A stretch of 64,000 bases of DNA from BRH-c32 sp041674625. Its GTDB lineage: Bacteria; Bacteroidota; Ignavibacteria; Ignavibacteriales; Melioribacteraceae. Below the pieces are notes generated by a model. That model searched no databases, was not told the DNA's origin, and was given only the letters and a program-made list of their open reading frames with translations. The stretch lies in NCBI GenBank assembly GCA_041674625.1, contig JBAYVI010000001.1, positions 62,001 to 126,000 of the forward strand. Reading direction: 5' to 3'. Shown in pieces: positions 26,325 to 34,468 of this stretch (its first letter is position 1; each line of letters opens with the position of its first letter). Both the position numbers and the translations under genes were made by a program.

Positions 26325-27026
26325 TTATAATGTTCCGTTAATTGCCAGTTCTGGAAAGTTAAGTGGATGTTTTAATCTGTTTTGTACAATAAATTTATCC
26401 CTATAGATTGCAGCTTCTTTCGCAATCTTGAACCCAGATTTATTTAAAATTAATTTTCCTTTATATCTAACTGTTGCACAATATGCAGTTCCCTCCTCTC
26501 TCCAATAAATACCTCTAAATCCTGTTTTGTTCCTGACGGTCAAAGTTCTTTGGTTTAGATTATTTACTTCACTAGTGACAAAACGACAATTACTAGGTTC
26601 GTAATTACCATCATTATCTTTTCTATCGATCTCCAATCCATCTTCCCATCCGTTATTCATACACCAATCCATAAATAACCTTGGATTATGTAACCACTCA
26701 TCGCACATAATAATGCCACGACCACCCCAATCCTTATATCTTTTATAATTTTTGTTATAACATCTATTTTTTATATATCCCCATAGTGAATACAGCGGAT
26801 ACTTTGCTAATCCATGTGTCCCGTTTCGTTCAATAAGAAGTTCTAGATTATAGCATCCGCATGAACTTGACCTACCCGCCTTTAAACTCCCCAGATGAAT
26901 TTCTTTAATAGTCTTCTTTTTACAAGAACAACGGCACAAAACGTACCTTGCCCCATTTCGAGAATCAGAATTGCCTATTACCTCCCATCTGCCATATATA
27001 TTCCCAATTACTTCTTCCTTTGCCAT
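26325..27026 (-). CDS. HNH homing endonuclease with AP2-like C-terminal domain
   Basis: 233 residues. One Cys module (GRWEVIGN..CRCSC..SSCGC) at the N-terminus, an HNH-type core with YKRYKDWGGRGI..CDEW and GLEIDRKDNDGNYEPSNCRFVT, then GFRGIYWREEGTAYCATVRYKGK, an AP2 DNA-binding domain. Such proteins are typical phage homing endonucleases. Inserted between recA-like and flap-nuclease genes without disrupting either. Confidence 0.9.
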   Translation of the reverse strand: MAKEEVIGNIYGRWEVIGNSDSRNGARYVLCRCSCKKKTIKEIHLGSLKAGRSSSCGCYNLELLIERNGTHGLAKYPLYSLWGYIKNRCYNKNYKRYKDWGGRGIIMCDEWLHNPRLFMDWCMNNGWEDGLEIDRKDNDGNYEPSNCRFVTSEVNNLNQRTLTVRNKTGFRGIYWREEGTAYCATVRYKGKLILNKSGFKIAKEAAIYRDKFIVQNRLKHPLNFPELAINGTL

Positions 27027-27027
27027 T

Positions 27028-28080
27028 TCACCTCCGCTTCATAACCCTTTCTTCCGTGACAAATGATGCTTGAATTTCTTCCCAACGATCAATCACCTTC
27101 TCTTTAATTTCGTTTTGAGAATCATTCTGCTCTGCATATATAATAGCCTTTTCAACAGAAGAGAATTCTTGGTCCCCCACAACGTACTTAGATTCTCCGT
27201 TAACTTCTTTTAAGTATTGTAGGTTCTCGCGCATGTCATCGAGTCCATAACCGAATACAATACTATAAGGACACTCTCCATGGGGGTCTCCAATACTGCT
27301 CTTTTTAATCTGCGCTTTAGACCTGATACCCTTCTTCTTCTCGATAGTTTGAGAGCCTACTTTCTTGGTGGACTTAATGTACTTATTAGACATTTGTGGG
27401 GAGACGCGAATTCTAAGAGAAGCATAGTATGGGATTGCTTTCCCACCAGGAGTAGTAACACCAGTTGGACTTTCTCTTTCTTGGTTAGTCAATACAACAA
27501 TGGTGTTACTACCTGCAATCTTCCTGCAAGTCTTCCTCATCCATTCCGAAAATTCCTTTGCCCTTCGCATCCCCATCTTGTCGCCAGTATCATCTTCTAA
27601 TTCCATAGAGGTAGAAAGAGCGGCAAGGGAATCACCAGCGAACACTGAGATTGCGCCTTGCTTTTCTGGTTTCGGTTCCCAGTCCCATACTGCACTAAAC
27701 ATCTCTGGAACCGTATCTGGGCGGAAATAACGGGTCTTATCAATCTTAAGACCATAAATTTTAGCGTACTCGGCATCTAGTCTCGCTTCTGGATCTGCGA
27801 TTTTAAAATCACCACCCTTTGCTTTAGCATTAGCACAAATCTCCGCAAGGATACTCGTTTTCCCAGCACCAGACGGTCCAAATATTTCCACAATTACCCC
27901 GCTTGGAATTCCTCCGCCCCTAATACGAGAGCCTGAAATTTCAAGATCAAGTAATGTAGACCCAGTAGAAATTGTTCCGTTATCAAAAATACTTTCTACA
28001 TCCACCTCCACAGGAGCATCAATATTATCCTTAATCTCACCCGCCAAAGCACTTAACTTATCTTTCTTTTTAGGAGGCAT
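27028..28080 (-). CDS. RecA-like recombinase
   Basis: 350 residues. Walker A GPSGAGKTS (68-76), FAGDSLAAL as Walker B, and IVVLTNQERESPTGVTTPGG as the L2-type loop with ESP. N-terminal ISTGSTLLDLEISGSRIRGGGIPSG matches RecA/UvsX phage forms. It catalyses strand exchange with the adjacent SSB and possible UvsY-like mediator. RBS is weak (ATATG after an AT-rich gap). Confidence 0.9.
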   Translation of the reverse strand: MPPKKKDKLSALAGEIKDNIDAPVEVDVESIFDNGTISTGSTLLDLEISGSRIRGGGIPSGVIVEIFGPSGAGKTSILAEICANAKAKGGDFKIADPEARLDAEYAKIYGLKIDKTRYFRPDTVPEMFSAVWDWEPKPEKQGAISVFAGDSLAALSTSMELEDDTGDKMGMRRAKEFSEWMRKTCRKIAGSNTIVVLTNQERESPTGVTTPGGKAIPYYASLRIRVSPQMSNKYIKSTKKVGSQTIEKKKGIRSKAQIKKSSIGDPHGECPYSIVFGYGLDDMRENLQYLKEVNGESKYVVGDQEFSSVEKAIIYAEQNDSQNEIKEKVIDRWEEIQASFVTEERVMKRR

Positions 28081-28081
28081 A

Positions 28082-28180
28082 TTAAAATACCTTATTTAGA
28101 AATTCACGAACCATTGGACTACACAACCACCCTAGAGCAAAACATGCCGCATATAAAACACCCCATATCCCCCCTTTCAT
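28082..28180 (-). CDS. 32-residue membrane peptide
   Basis: Starts at ATG 28180 right after the upstream stop and ends two bases before the recombinase gene. Residues 5-23 are hydrophobic (IWGVLYAACFALGWLC). GGAGG lies 13 bases upstream. Its tight packing between two genes supports it; function unknown. Confidence 0.5.
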   Translation of the reverse strand: MKGGIWGVLYAACFALGWLCSPMVREFLNKVF

Positions 28181-28181
28181 A

Positions 28182-28370
28182 TTATTGATTAACCCTCCGT
28201 GTTCCCTTCGCTAATTTGGCAAAAGCCTTTGTCTTATCTATATAAGTTCCTTTAGTCGAAGAAGTCCAAACTACTTTCCCCTTCAAATAATTACTGAGTT
28301 TAAATTCATCCATCGCAAGGTTCATTTGGTATTCTTCATACGTTTCATTTTCGTTTCTTGGTCTATTCAT
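28182..28370 (-). CDS. Hypothetical small basic protein
   Basis: 62 residues. First half polar and acidic (ENETYEEYQMNLAMDEF), second half basic (KTKAFAKLAKGTRRVN). No motif recognised. Confidence 0.55.
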   Translation of the reverse strand: MNRPRNENETYEEYQMNLAMDEFKLSNYLKGKVVWTSSTKGTYIDKTKAFAKLAKGTRRVNQ

Positions 28371-28372
28371 TG

Positions 28373-28579
28373 TTACTCCTTATCCATCATGGAATCAATC
28401 CAACATTCATAACAAAATTGGATTGTTTGACTATATGCGTATTTGCCAAATTGTTCTGCAAGAAATTCGTTGAATAAGGCATCTTCGGTCCAGACATTCT
28501 GAATTGAAACTCCGACAACTGATTTGGCTCCATTGTACGTCATGCTTTTCCCACAATTACTGCAATGCAAATCACTCAT
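28373..28579 (-). CDS. Zinc-ribbon-like small protein
   Basis: 68 residues from ATG 28579 (MSDLHCSNCGKSM), preferred because it overlaps the previous stop (ATGAGTGA). CSNCG and CYEC are the two knuckles. Family unknown. Confidence 0.6.
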   Translation of the reverse strand: MSDLHCSNCGKSMTYNGAKSVVGVSIQNVWTEDALFNEFLAEQFGKYAYSQTIQFCYECWIDSMMDKE

Positions 28580-28859
28580 TCCCACCACCCAAGTCAGGGC
28601 TAACAACACCCAGTGCTTGTTCAAGGATCATACTTGTTAGTTCATTCTCTTCATTCAAATCCCCAATTTTATTAGCAACGATACTTTTAGCAATTTTGGT
28701 AAACACCTTTTTATCAATGTCGTGTGCTTTTACCATTTGACTCTTTTCTAGCATAGTGTCATAAGCAGCATCTACACGAATTTTCATGTCTTCTTTAGCG
28801 TTTTCAAATTCAGTAAACGCATCTACCATTTCTTTAAGACCAGTTTTAATAAATTCCAT
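28572..28859 (-). CDS. Hypothetical helical protein
   Basis: 95 residues, helical, ending in a glycine-rich tail (SPDLGGGNE). Similar in feel to phage accessory proteins around SSB genes, but not identified. Confidence 0.6.
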   Translation of the reverse strand: MEFIKTGLKEMVDAFTEFENAKEDMKIRVDAAYDTMLEKSQMVKAHDIDKKVFTKIAKSIVANKIGDLNEENELTSMILEQALGVVSPDLGGGNE

Positions 28860-28868
28860 TATTTCCCC

Positions 28869-29030
28869 TTATTTATTTTTAAGATCGTCTTCAATATCCT
28901 CAATACCTTCCATCGTATTCTCCAGAAGGCCATCTTCTCCGTTCATAATCTTTGCTGGCATCTTTACTACATCAACCGCTAACCTAATAGGCATAGATGT
29001 AGCATCCATAAGTGCATCTAAAAGTTTCAT
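28869..29030 (-). CDS. Hypothetical 53-residue acidic protein
   Basis: Starts at ATG 29030 with GGGAG upstream and ends in a glutamate/aspartate-rich tail (EGIEDIEDDLKNK). Helical N-terminus (MKLLDALMDATSMP). It lies between the tRNA-like element and the 95-residue protein; no family recognised. Confidence 0.55.
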   Translation of the reverse strand: MKLLDALMDATSMPIRLAVDVVKMPAKIMNGEDGLLENTMEGIEDIEDDLKNK

Positions 29031-29049
29031 CTTTTACTCCCTTTAATTG

Positions 29050-29171
29050 AAATTGGGCAGGATTCAAACCTGCATTAGCTTTATTCACTTTAAGTGGTCT
29101 TCTATGGCCACACTATTCTACCAAGCCTCGCATAAACTATGTAGAGCGTCTACCTTTTCCGCCACCAATTT
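29050..29171 (-). tRNA. tRNA-Leu-like element with an aberrant centre
   Basis: On the - strand the ends form a 7-bp acceptor stem (AAATTGG with CCAATTT; extends to about 10 bp with neighbours). Inside are TGGCGGAAAAGGTAGACGC, the D-arm of class II (Leu) tRNAs, and GCAGG-TTTGAAT-CCTGC, a perfect T-arm. The segment between them is 71 bases, about 40 more than a tRNA-Leu needs, and no clean anticodon loop with U33 is found. It may be degenerate or carry an insertion. Discriminator and CCA are not encoded. Confidence 0.45.
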
Positions 29172-29181
29172 CAAATTTAAA

Positions 29182-30276
29182 TTAACTCTTCAAAGTACGC
29201 TTACGCCGAACAGGAGTTGGTTCAGGTTCTGGTTCCTGTACAGGAGGCTCGTTAGCAATCTTACACTCCATATTGATTGCGCACTTATCGCATTCCTCAT
29301 AATTGTCAAAATCAATTCCAAATTCTGCTTCAATAGGGCACTTCATTTCTCCGGTTTCTGTATTTACGCCGTTATCAGCATAGAGTGGAATATCATCACC
29401 CATTGAAGATTCCTGCTTCGCTTCTTGGACAGGAGGTTTAAGTTCTCTGCGATTAACAACAGGCTTATCGTCATCGGCACTACCACCAGTATTTTCCGTC
29501 TTACCCTTGGCAATGCTCATGATCTGTACGATCTTATCATAATCATGAAGAACGAGAAGATTGTCAAGAGCGTGAGCTGCTTCAATTTCTTCATCAGTAA
29601 TAATGTACTTCCGATCCTCAAAAACAGGAGGGGTTACTTCCCAATTGTCCCCAACCTTCTTTAGATTCATCCATACAGTCTTACCTTCATCTGGATCAGG
29701 GTACGGAATAAGACCACCACCACGGGGGCGCTTTGCTACTTCCTGCATCTTCTTCTCAAAGAAGAAGTGAGAATTTTCAAGAATCTGAATACCCTTCTTT
29801 TCTTCCTTTTCATCATTGCGGATGATTACATTATAAAGAACCCGGCGAGAAGGCCAAAGTTCAGCGTGATCTTTCTTGAAATCTTGGAATTCCTTCTTCT
29901 CCATTTGCCCTTGCTTGTACATCAGTTCAACACGCTTCTCACAAATCGGACAAGGGAGGTCATAGTTCTTCAACGGGCACACTACGGGCTTGTTAGAAGC
30001 ACCTACATTACGGTGAATCCAAACATCAAGAATATAAGTCAAGTCTCCTTCATTGATATTATAATCCTTAGTAGGGTAATTTGAGCCAGCCATAAATGGG
30101 ATAATATCAAACCCTAATTCTAGCCCTGCTTCAGTTGGCTTAACCATATATGAGAAAACCCCTTCAGGTACGTTGAAATAAGATTCATAATCGTTTACGC
30201 CACGATCCTTCGCCTTGTTCTGTTCCTCAATTCGCTTCTTGAGTTGTCCTTGCATCTGTTTCCGATCAATTGCCAT
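29182..30276 (-). CDS. Single-stranded DNA-binding protein (T4 gp32-like)
   Basis: 364 residues. The N-terminal (K/R-rich, QGQLKKRIEEQ) and core with DVWIHRNVG, CPLKNYDLPCPIC (zinc site), SRRVLYNVIIRNDEKEEKKGIQIL and SHFFFEKKM fit the gp32-type fold found in many phages. An acidic C-terminal region with CPIEAEF and CDKCAINMEC follows. It coats ssDNA and recruits the recombinase and helicase. Confidence 0.8.
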   Translation of the reverse strand: MAIDRKQMQGQLKKRIEEQNKAKDRGVNDYESYFNVPEGVFSYMVKPTEAGLELGFDIIPFMAGSNYPTKDYNINEGDLTYILDVWIHRNVGASNKPVVCPLKNYDLPCPICEKRVELMYKQGQMEKKEFQDFKKDHAELWPSRRVLYNVIIRNDEKEEKKGIQILENSHFFFEKKMQEVAKRPRGGGLIPYPDPDEGKTVWMNLKKVGDNWEVTPPVFEDRKYIITDEEIEAAHALDNLLVLHDYDKIVQIMSIAKGKTENTGGSADDDKPVVNRRELKPPVQEAKQESSMGDDIPLYADNGVNTETGEMKCPIEAEFGIDFDNYEECDKCAINMECKIANEPPVQEPEPEPTPVRRKRTLKS

Positions 30277-30377
30277 TGTTCTTAATTCTCCCTTTTAATT
30301 ATGATAAAAAATTTTATGTAATTTCCACTTCATTCAGATTACCGGATGTTTTCAAAAACAAACATTTGTCGCGCACA

Positions 30378-30596
30378 TTATTTGTTTTCCTCTCCAATCG
30401 TCATATACCCTGTAATTGCACCAATCATAGGGACTAGACTAACCGTTCTAATTACCTCTGTTTTATACGGTGACTCAAAATCACAATCAATGAGTTTAGA
30501 GATATTTTGGCACCATCCAATAAAACCAATAACGATAATTGCGATAATGAGAATAATCCCACCAATACTGAATTTCTCTTCGAATGATAGTCCCAT
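30378..30596 (-). CDS. Small two-span membrane protein
   Basis: 72 residues. One strong hydrophobic segment (10-29, SIGGIILIIAIIVIGFIGW) and a weaker one at 53-65. Function unknown. About 100 bases without a gene follow, up to the SSB start; they contain only an AT-rich leader. Confidence 0.55.
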   Translation of the reverse strand: MGLSFEEKFSIGGIILIIAIIVIGFIGWCQNISKLIDCDFESPYKTEVIRTVSLVPMIGAITGYMTIGEENK

Positions 30597-30600
30597 GATT

Positions 30601-30783
30601 TTAATCCTTCTTTACAGATTCAGCACGCCAATCCTTCATTAGCTTCGCAATTGCTGAACTTGCCTTCCGGCTACGCATACCAGCAGCAGCGTTTCCTTTC
30701 TCTACACGCTTCTGCGCTTGCTCGTTAAACTCCTGCATCATTTCGTTGATCTGTTCCAGTAGTGCCTTAAGATTACTTTCCAT
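30601..30783 (-). CDS. Hc1-type histone H1-like protein
   Basis: 60 residues. The segment KRVEKGNAAAGMRSRKASSAIAKLMKDWRAESVKK matches the conserved core of bacterial Hc1-like histones (KGNKAAGxRxRK..L..L). The family binds DNA and condenses nucleoids, best known from chlamydiae and Bacteroidota. Here it sits beside SSB and may coat or organise phage DNA. Function in this phage is inferred. Confidence 0.7.
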   Translation of the reverse strand: MESNLKALLEQINEMMQEFNEQAQKRVEKGNAAAGMRSRKASSAIAKLMKDWRAESVKKD

Positions 30784-31027
30784 TTTGTTGCTCCTTTTCT
30801 TTTGTTGTTTTTAAGTTCTTTATTGAACTTTCTTTAAAATCTTGTAATGCTAAATAATAACTTAGTTTTTGCTGATAATAATTAAAATATTTAACATTAT
30901 AGAATGTTCCAATTACCTCCTTATAGATTTTTGGTATAATATGAAGAATAACGATCCCCAAAATTATACCCGCCAATACCCATATCCAAGGGTTTGAAAT
31001 TAGGAATTTATTGATTAGTTCTTGCAT
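30773..31027 (-). CDS. Membrane-anchored protein
   Basis: 84 residues with one transmembrane segment at 12-32 (WIWVLAGIILGIVILHII) and a basic, possibly coiled-coil, soluble tail. Function unknown. Overlaps the Hc1-like gene start. Confidence 0.55.
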   Translation of the reverse strand: MQELINKFLISNPWIWVLAGIILGIVILHIIPKIYKEVIGTFYNVKYFNYYQQKLSYYLALQDFKESSIKNLKTTKEKEQQNGK

Positions 31028-31028
31028 A

Positions 31029-31280
31029 TTAAAAAGGACAAGTATTATAAATTTCGTCTAGTTTTGAATCTGCCCAATGGAACAAATCTTCTGTAATATC
31101 TTTACTGCTGTCCCACTTCTTGGTATCTACTCCATCATGACTTTCCGCAGCATCTTCCATAGCTACCCAAGAACACCCTACGGCACCATAAAACATTTCT
31201 AATTCTTGTACTGTTTCAAATACGATGCTTAATTCAATTGGCTTAAATCCTTCTTGCGCTTCTTTAGAATTAATTTTCAC
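31029..31280 (-). CDS. Conserved phage protein, paralogue of 31792-32031
   Basis: 83 residues. The start KINSKEAQEGFKPIELSIVFETVQELEMFYGAV aligns with KISETKVDTKQFEPITLNITFETREELEYFYGMT of the gene at 31792-32031, and both end in a tryptophan-rich W-A-(D/N)-(S/N)-KL-E motif. The family is common in phages but uncharacterised. One copy lies on each side of a coiled-coil gene. Confidence 0.65.
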   Translation of the reverse strand: MKINSKEAQEGFKPIELSIVFETVQELEMFYGAVGCSWVAMEDAAESHDGVDTKKWDSSKDITEDLFHWADSKLDEIYNTCPF

Positions 31281-31792
31281 TTTTCTCTCCTTTTAAGTGT
31301 TCTGTTTGGTTGTTTTGTTGGACTTGTTGTTTCTTGTTTAATCGGTTGCTCGTTTGAACCTCCAGCACGGTCAGTGGAAAAATATTGTGCGCTCCACATT
31401 TTGAACAATAAGTCGATCTGTTTTGACTTGTCCAAAAGAGAATAGTGAAAATTTTGGAACAAGTCAGCATTCGTTTTAGCATCTGCATATTCTAATCGTT
31501 TATGGACTAATTGTTCAAACATTTCAATATATTCTGGATTATTGTAAGCTGTTGCATCAGCAGCTTTGTCAGTAACCTTTTCTTGCTCTTGTTTTGCTTT
31601 CACAAACAACTGGAGTCGTAAAACTTTGAGGGAGTCTTCGATATTCTTTATCTGTGCTTCTAGCTTATTGGATGCCTTATTATATTCATGCCACTCATGA
31701 TCATATAGTGTAATTGTATGGGAAATATTCTGTGATTCAATGTGAAGATTATAAAGGTCGATTTTTGAATCCACTTCCGGTTTTAGTTCCAT
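31277..31792 (-). CDS. Coiled-coil protein, possible UvsY-like recombination mediator
   Basis: 171 residues. A coiled coil (residues about 30-75) precedes an LEYADAKTNADLFQNFHYSLLDKSKQIDLLFKM segment reminiscent of the DTSLQYWGILLDFCSGALDAIK part of T4 UvsY, with a basic C-terminal tail. UvsY loads RecA-like recombinase on SSB-coated DNA. The neighbourhood with SSB, recombinase and ligase supports it; identity is tentative. Confidence 0.35.
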   Translation of the reverse strand: MELKPEVDSKIDLYNLHIESQNISHTITLYDHEWHEYNKASNKLEAQIKNIEDSLKVLRLQLFVKAKQEQEKVTDKAADATAYNNPEYIEMFEQLVHKRLEYADAKTNADLFQNFHYSLLDKSKQIDLLFKMWSAQYFSTDRAGGSNEQPIKQETTSPTKQPNRTLKRREK

Positions 31793-32031
31793 TATTTTAG
31801 CCCTTCCAACTTATTATTCGCCCACCAAAACATCTGCATTTGGAACACTTCTAGCCGATTATCATCCCACTTATTAACTTGACATTTACATATTGACCAT
31901 TCTTTAATGGTAGCAATTGATGCGTTTGTCATTCCATAAAAATATTCCAATTCTTCTCTTGTTTCAAACGTAATGTTAAGTGTAATTGGCTCAAACTGTT
32001 TAGTATCTACTTTCGTTTCTGAAATTTTCAT
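31792..32031 (-). CDS. Conserved phage protein, paralogue of 31029-31280
   Basis: 79 residues; aligned with the neighbour (see that entry). No catalytic motif. Stop and start overlap with neighbours, so it is part of the same operon as ligase. Confidence 0.65.
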   Translation of the reverse strand: MKISETKVDTKQFEPITLNITFETREELEYFYGMTNASIATIKEWSICKCQVNKWDDNRLEVFQMQMFWWANNKLEGLK

Positions 32032-33338
32032 ACCAACTCCTCCAATGAGTTTGCGGTTGATTTATCAAGTCTAACTGTTTTATAAATAGGCAAAAACAAA
32101 CTTTTAATATTACTATTCTCTTTCTCAATTATTTCATTATACTTCACCTCAACCACTTTGTCAATGAAGTATTCTTTAGGCTTTAACCTATCCTTATCTG
32201 TCAACCCTGATCCACAACCACATTCCAATTTACCACACGATGTTTGTAGAATTAAACTTCCTATCATATCCGGGTTTTTGGAATGTGGCTCAACCCCTAC
32301 ACACAGCAGGTCAGCAGATTTCTCAGCTTTGAGTTTAATGTGATTCTTTAATCGCTTGTTATCCCAAATAGAACTCTTTTCTTTAACAATACAACCTTCT
32401 AGTCCCTCTGATAAATATTCTTGAAAAATTACTTCTGCTTCATTCCAAGAATTAATTACTTGGGTATTAATCAATTCTATTTTGCAGAATTTTAATGGAT
32501 GATCCCAAATAGAATTAATCAATCCTATCCTATCTTCCAGCTCAGATAGTCTATAGTTGTATGGAGCGGTACATTTCTCATTCCAAAAATCATCTAGTGG
32601 AATCATATCCCACAATACAATGTGGATAAGTTCAGCTTCCTCTAAAGCAATCGTCCCTTTTATCGATTTGTTAATAAGGCCATTACTCTCTTTCCTCGGT
32701 AAAAGCTCTCCATCTCTATAACAAATAGCTTCTCCATCAAACATGAAATTACCAACACCCGCCATGCTAATAAATTCTTTTTCTAGACACCCTTTTAAGT
32801 CAATTAATTTCCCGTTCCTTGATCTAAAAGAAACATTCCCATTTTCTACAATGACACAAACTCTTAACCCATCCATTTTGGTTTGGATAAATGCCGGAAA
32901 TGAGATATTTTTTCTAGTCTTTTCATTATTCCTTTCGCACAATGCGACTGGGAATACTTTAATTAAGTTCGGCCAGATTTTATTAACTGTCTTGTAATCA
33001 ACCCCACAATCTGGATCTTTTCGGATGATTCGCTCGATAAGATTAGCGTTTTCTGGAATTATGCAAGATAAAATTCGGCATAGATAATTAATACCCATAT
33101 CTCCAGTATATTCCCTACTAGACAAACTATAAAGAGAATTCATTCCCCATGACAAAGATAAATTATCTTCATTAAAATACTTAGGGATTTTCTTAATATA
33201 AAATATTTCCTCTGGCGAAAGAGCTAAGTAAAAGAATACACGTAGTTCTTCATTATCTTTATGTTCTCTAAGTATTTCTAATTTAGCATTAGTAGAAGAT
33301 GTCTGTTCTAGTAATTTAATAATATCGTATACTTGCAT
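32028..33338 (-). CDS. ATP-dependent DNA ligase
   Basis: 436 residues. Motif I TKMDGLRV with Lys154 (the adenylated lysine), motif III in FMFDGEAICY, motif IV EGCIVKE and motif V HIKLKAE, then an OB-like C-terminal domain. N-terminal domain is T4-like. Seals nicks in replication and recombination. Its leader has three copies of ATCGGCAA on the - strand (see findings). Confidence 0.88.
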   Translation of the reverse strand: MQVYDIIKLLEQTSSTNAKLEILREHKDNEELRVFFYLALSPEEIFYIKKIPKYFNEDNLSLSWGMNSLYSLSSREYTGDMGINYLCRILSCIIPENANLIERIIRKDPDCGVDYKTVNKIWPNLIKVFPVALCERNNEKTRKNISFPAFIQTKMDGLRVCVIVENGNVSFRSRNGKLIDLKGCLEKEFISMAGVGNFMFDGEAICYRDGELLPRKESNGLINKSIKGTIALEEAELIHIVLWDMIPLDDFWNEKCTAPYNYRLSELEDRIGLINSIWDHPLKFCKIELINTQVINSWNEAEVIFQEYLSEGLEGCIVKEKSSIWDNKRLKNHIKLKAEKSADLLCVGVEPHSKNPDMIGSLILQTSCGKLECGCGSGLTDKDRLKPKEYFIDKVVEVKYNEIIEKENSNIKSLFLPIYKTVRLDKSTANSLEELV

Positions 33339-33413
33339 TTTGCCGATCCTGTTGCCGATGTTTATTGAGTGATTCTATATACTTATTTTGTAAAGTAATG
33401 ATATTTTTGCCGA

Positions 33414-33761
33414 TTAATCAACAATCTCAATTCCGGGACAATATTTACCCTTAAATGATTTGAACTTAGTTTTAAAGAATCCGTCTTTATTTTCTTTGGG
33501 GTTATTCTTGTCAAATACCTTTCTCTTTAAAGAAATGGCAGCATGGCACAAACCCATAATAGCGAGTACAAAAATAAAAACAGATAAGTGAAGATAAAAA
33601 TCAACGAAGAGGTTTATGATGAAATTTACGATGAAACCGGTTCCAATAATTGGGAGGGCGATTTCCCAGAAATAATCACAAAAGTTTCTGGGAACTTTGT
33701 AGTTAAAGAAATTATAAATCTTCCAATGCCAACTACGCTTACTAACTTTAAAACAATCCAT
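33414..33761 (-). CDS. Membrane protein
   Basis: 115 residues from ATG 33761 with a clear AAGGAG site. Hydrophobic segments at about 32-50 and 58-78, basic C-terminus (FDKNNPKENKDGFFKTKFKSFKGK). Similar genes are seen in many phages (SKRSWHWKIYNF..), function unknown. Confidence 0.65.
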   Translation of the reverse strand: MDCFKVSKRSWHWKIYNFFNYKVPRNFCDYFWEIALPIIGTGFIVNFIINLFVDFYLHLSVFIFVLAIMGLCHAAISLKRKVFDKNNPKENKDGFFKTKFKSFKGKYCPGIEIVD

Positions 33762-33771
33762 TTGCTTCTCC

Positions 33772-34134
33772 TTAAAATTGATCTTTAAATTCAACGAACT
33801 CATTTAACGTATTCAATTCAAATCTAGTATTTATTTCATCTAATATAAAGTAAACATATTTTGACTTACTATCCCCTGTCTTTATAAGATTCCTTATAAT
33901 AGAAATTATATCCTCTTTCTTAATTGACGTTTGTGGCTTCTTCCTTGTTCTTTGTTTCTTTTTAGGATGATTACTGCATAAATTCCTGTACCATTCAGGA
34001 TTGCGGTTTTGGGCAACTCTTATCATTCCACCATCCATTGCGGTATTATGATCCTTACTTGGGATTAAAACAACATCTAAATAATTCTCACTGAATTCAT
34101 CTATCATTTCTTGTAGGATATGTGGAATAATCAT
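33772..34134 (-). CDS. Hypothetical protein
   Basis: 120 residues. Basic centre (HPKKKQRTRKKPQTSIKKED), mixed helices elsewhere. Not recognised. Confidence 0.6.
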   Translation of the reverse strand: MIIPHILQEMIDEFSENYLDVVLIPSKDHNTAMDGGMIRVAQNRNPEWYRNLCSNHPKKKQRTRKKPQTSIKKEDIISIIRNLIKTGDSKSKYVYFILDEINTRFELNTLNEFVEFKDQF

Positions 34135-34138
34135 TTAC

Positions 34139-34315
34139 TTACTTATCATAATAATCAGATGGTTTCTCTGGCCTGCCTATGCAAAAATTACAATCTGGAT
34201 CGCCACATTCAATCTCAACCCATATATCACAAATTCGACAATATTTTGCATCATGTTCTTTACTATAGGATAATTCATGTTCACAATAATGGCAATAGCC
34301 GTAATCAGTTTCCAT
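34139..34315 (-). CDS. Small cysteine-rich protein
   Basis: 58 residues with CHYC, CRIC and CGDPDCNFC: four pairs of cysteines suggest two zinc sites. ATG directly follows the upstream gene's stop (TAAATG). Function unknown. Confidence 0.6.
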   Translation of the reverse strand: METDYGYCHYCEHELSYSKEHDAKYCRICDIWVEIECGDPDCNFCIGRPEKPSDYYDK

Positions 34316-34468
34316 TTAATCTTCACAATGGTCATATTGTTGTTTGTAATCAAATCTTTCTTCTATATCTAAAGGTCTTTCGGTATATTTCCTTTCTCGA
34401 TATCTATCTGTGCTTCCACAAACTGGGCATTCTATAATGTATGTCATGTACCAATATTTATTAATCAT
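34316..34468 (-). CDS. Small CxxC protein
   Basis: 50 residues; CPVCG knuckle and DHC near the end, basic middle. ATG overlaps the upstream stop (ATGA). Confidence 0.55.
   Translation of the reverse strand: MINKYWYMTYIIECPVCGSTDRYRERKYTERPLDIEERFDYKQQYDHCED

Noticed and set aside
27280..27600. 106-residue + strand frame opposite the RecA-like gene
   Set aside because: Shadow of a highly conserved gene.
33391..33416. A sigma-28-like element on the + strand (TAAAGTAA, 10 bases, GCCGATTA)
   Set aside because: It would read antisense into - strand genes, its spacing is one short and no + strand gene follows. More likely chance or part of the ATCGGCAA repeat.
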